Positions 62,931 to 64,000 of a stretch of DNA of 64,000 bases are shown in pieces. The DNA is from Arthrobacter sp. OAP107 (lineage in GTDB: Bacteria > Actinomycetota > Actinomycetes > Actinomycetales > Micrococcaceae), in NCBI RefSeq assembly GCF_040546765.1, contig NZ_JBEPOK010000001.1:1550001-1614000 (forward strand). The letters run 5' to 3'. The notes under the pieces were generated by a model, which ran no database searches, had not been told where the DNA came from, and saw only the letters and a list, made by a program, of their open reading frames with translations. How positions within the stretch are numbered: position 1 is the first letter of the stretch; each line of letters starts with the position of its first letter. A program made the translations under genes and the position numbers.

Positions 62931-62948
62931 AGTCAACTTGACTATAAC
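62931..62948 (+). promoter_or_regulatory. NrtR-type operator and promoter
   Basis: AGTCAA and TTGACT form a perfect 6-bp inverted repeat around C (62931-62943), directly before TATAAC (62943-62948), a good -10 box. The operator therefore lies in the promoter spacer, in front of the regulator and nadA. A GGCCCC-GAA-GGGGCC hairpin (62960-62974) follows in the leader. Confidence 0.6.
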
Positions 62949-62994
62949 TAATCCAGGACGGCCCCGAAGGGGCCAACCGATCGCAGCGAAGCGG

Positions 62995-63714
62995 GTGATT
63001 ACCGTGTACACCACCTCAGCCAACGTGGCCGAGCGGCGGTCCGCGCCGCCGTCGCTCGCCATTTCCACGGTGATTTTCGCACTCCGGCCCAGCGAGTCCT
63101 CCGGCCGCCCCACGCTGTGGATCCCCCTGGTCCGCCGGATCCGGGAACCCTTCAAGGGTCAGTGGGCCCTCCCCGGCGGCCCGCTGACCCACGCCGAATC
63201 CCTGCAGGACGCCGCCTCGCGGAACCTGCGCGAAACCACAGGGCTGGCACCGAGCTACCTTGAGCAGCTCTACGCCTTCGGCGGCCTGCACCGTTCACCC
63301 ACCCAGCGTGTGGTGTCCATCGTCTACTGGGCGCTGGTCCAGCCCACCGAGGCTGCGCTCGCGGACGAATCCGAGAACGTCCGGTGGTTCCGTGCCGACA
63401 AGCTCGGCAGCCTGGCCTTCGACCACAACGCGATTGTGGACTACGCCCTGTGGCGCCTGCGGAACAAGCTGGCCTACGGCTCCATCGCCTATCACTTCCT
63501 GGGGGAGTACTTCACCCTCGCCCAGGTCCGCGAGGTCTACGAAGCCGTGCTGGACACGCAGCTGGACCCCGCCAACTTCCGCCGGCAGATCAAGTCGACG
63601 CCGGAAATCGAAGAAACCGGTGAATACCTCCAGGGCGGCAAGCACCGCCCGCCGCGTCTTTACCGATTTACCGGCCGCCCCGGCCTCGACCCAGATAACA
63701 GGAGCACCCCATGA
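62995..63714 (+). CDS. nrtR: NUDIX-fold NAD biosynthesis regulator (NrtR-like)
   Basis: About 240 residues. The NUDIX-like domain (PLVRRIREPFKGQWALPGGP, QDAASRNLRETTGLAPSYLE) is followed by a winged-helix domain of NrtR type (YHFLGEYFTLAQVREVYEAV, FRRQIKSTPEIEETGEYLQG, RPPRLYRF). NrtR senses ADP-ribose or related NAD metabolites and represses NAD genes. The NUDIX catalytic box is present in outline (GGPLTH...REtTGL). Start GTG 62995 or 63004 (upstream TTG at 62938 overlaps the promoter). The ATGA overlap with nadA supports control of de novo NAD synthesis. Confidence 0.82.
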   Translation: MITVYTTSANVAERRSAPPSLAISTVIFALRPSESSGRPTLWIPLVRRIREPFKGQWALPGGPLTHAESLQDAASRNLRETTGLAPSYLEQLYAFGGLHRSPTQRVVSIVYWALVQPTEAALADESENVRWFRADKLGSLAFDHNAIVDYALWRLRNKLAYGSIAYHFLGEYFTLAQVREVYEAVLDTQLDPANFRRQIKSTPEIEETGEYLQGGKHRPPRLYRFTGRPGLDPDNRSTP

Positions 63715-64000
63715 GCAGCGTCAACACTGCCATCCAGCTGATCACGCGTGAACAGGCCGAGAAGGCCACGGCAACCGGCGGCACCTGCAGCCCGGCGCTT
63801 GCCAAGGGGCCCTGGGAGTACGACCTCGCGGAAACGCTCTCCGGTGTTCCCGCGTACGGCCCCGGGGCTTCCAGTGCGGACGTCGCTCCCGCCTCCACGC
63901 CGCGCCAGGGCCAGCTTCCGGAGGAGTACAAGCTGGCCGGCGAAGCCGAGCTCGATGCCCGGATCCGGGCTGCCAAGGCAACGCTGGGTGACCGCGCCGT
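63711..64000 (+). CDS. nadA: Quinolinate synthase, N-terminal part (runs off the window)
   Basis: The first 96 codons match the long actinobacterial N-terminus of NadA: MSSVNTAIQLITREQAEKAT, GGTCSPALAKGPWEYDLAE, RIRAAKATLGDRAV. NadA condenses iminoaspartate and dihydroxyacetone phosphate to quinolinate with a 4Fe-4S cluster; that catalytic part lies outside the window. CAGGAG precedes ATG 63711, which overlaps the NrtR-type gene (ATGA). Probably the first gene of nadABC. Confidence 0.9.
   Translation, partial: MSSVNTAIQLITREQAEKATATGGTCSPALAKGPWEYDLAETLSGVPAYGPGASSADVAPASTPRQGQLPEEYKLAGEAELDARIRAAKATLGDRA

Overview
This is high-GC actinobacterial chromosome, most likely from the Arthrobacter/Pseudarthrobacter group (Micrococcaceae). 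The gene order argS-lysA-hom-thrC-thrB-rho-prfA-prmC-tsaC...wecA-atp is the conserved actinobacterial block. The mismatch endonuclease NucS is present, as are small actinobacterial families (DUF2550, DUF2017, DUF3039), a Rho with a long disordered insert, and many genes whose -10 box sits only 6-7 nt before the start codon (leaderless transcription). No rRNA, tRNA, CRISPR array, prophage or insertion sequence is visible.

Layout. 1-1046 (minus): remains of an FMN-binding / RnfD-like electron-transfer locus joined out of frame. 1.2-7.8 kb: argS and the aspartate-family amino-acid genes lysA-hom-thrC-thrB. 7.8-14.1 kb: rho with a 445-nt leader, prfA, prmC, tsaC and a WecG/TagA glycosyltransferase. 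14.2-16.5 kb: a GT2 glycosyltransferase and a WecA-like lipid-carrier sugar transferase. 16.6-24.5 kb: the ATP synthase operon, with an apparent one-base insertion in atpA. 24.5-31 kb: DUF2550 protein, cold-shock protein, nucS, a small zinc-finger-like protein, a hydrolase, an AI-2E family protein and an unknown membrane protein. 31-38.5 kb: CnoX-like thioredoxin/TPR protein, Old Yellow Enzyme, an ABC exporter, nagB, DUF3039 plus helicase. 38.5-45.1 kb: pncB-pncA (NAD salvage) divergent from clpS-DUF2017 and murI-MBL-rph-rdgB. 45.2-53.8 kb: DedA protein, exonuclease-BRCT protein, ADP-ribosylglycohydrolase, aquaporin, sbcD-sbcC. 53.9-64 kb: MFS transporter, IclR regulator divergent from a two-component flavin monooxygenase (HpaC/HpaB type) and an MHS transporter, phosphoribosyltransferase, hydrolase, amino-acid permease, then an NrtR-type regulator overlapping the start of nadA.

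The main non-gene observations are: a 63-64 bp palindromic intergenic element present twice (10449-10512 and 45114-45176); three perfect 58-bp tandem repeats filling the divergent pncB/clpS promoter region; 15-bp (five-codon) tandem repeats inside four unrelated genes (rho, tsaC, sbcC and an MFS transporter); an operator cluster with two palindromes spaced exactly 20 bp between iclR and the monooxygenase genes; and possible extra-base frameshifts in C-rich tracts (clear in atpA, possible in the aquaporin). No wholly new multi-gene system is evident; the least-described conserved arrangements are the DUF3039-helicase pair and the zinc-finger-like gene divergent from nucS.
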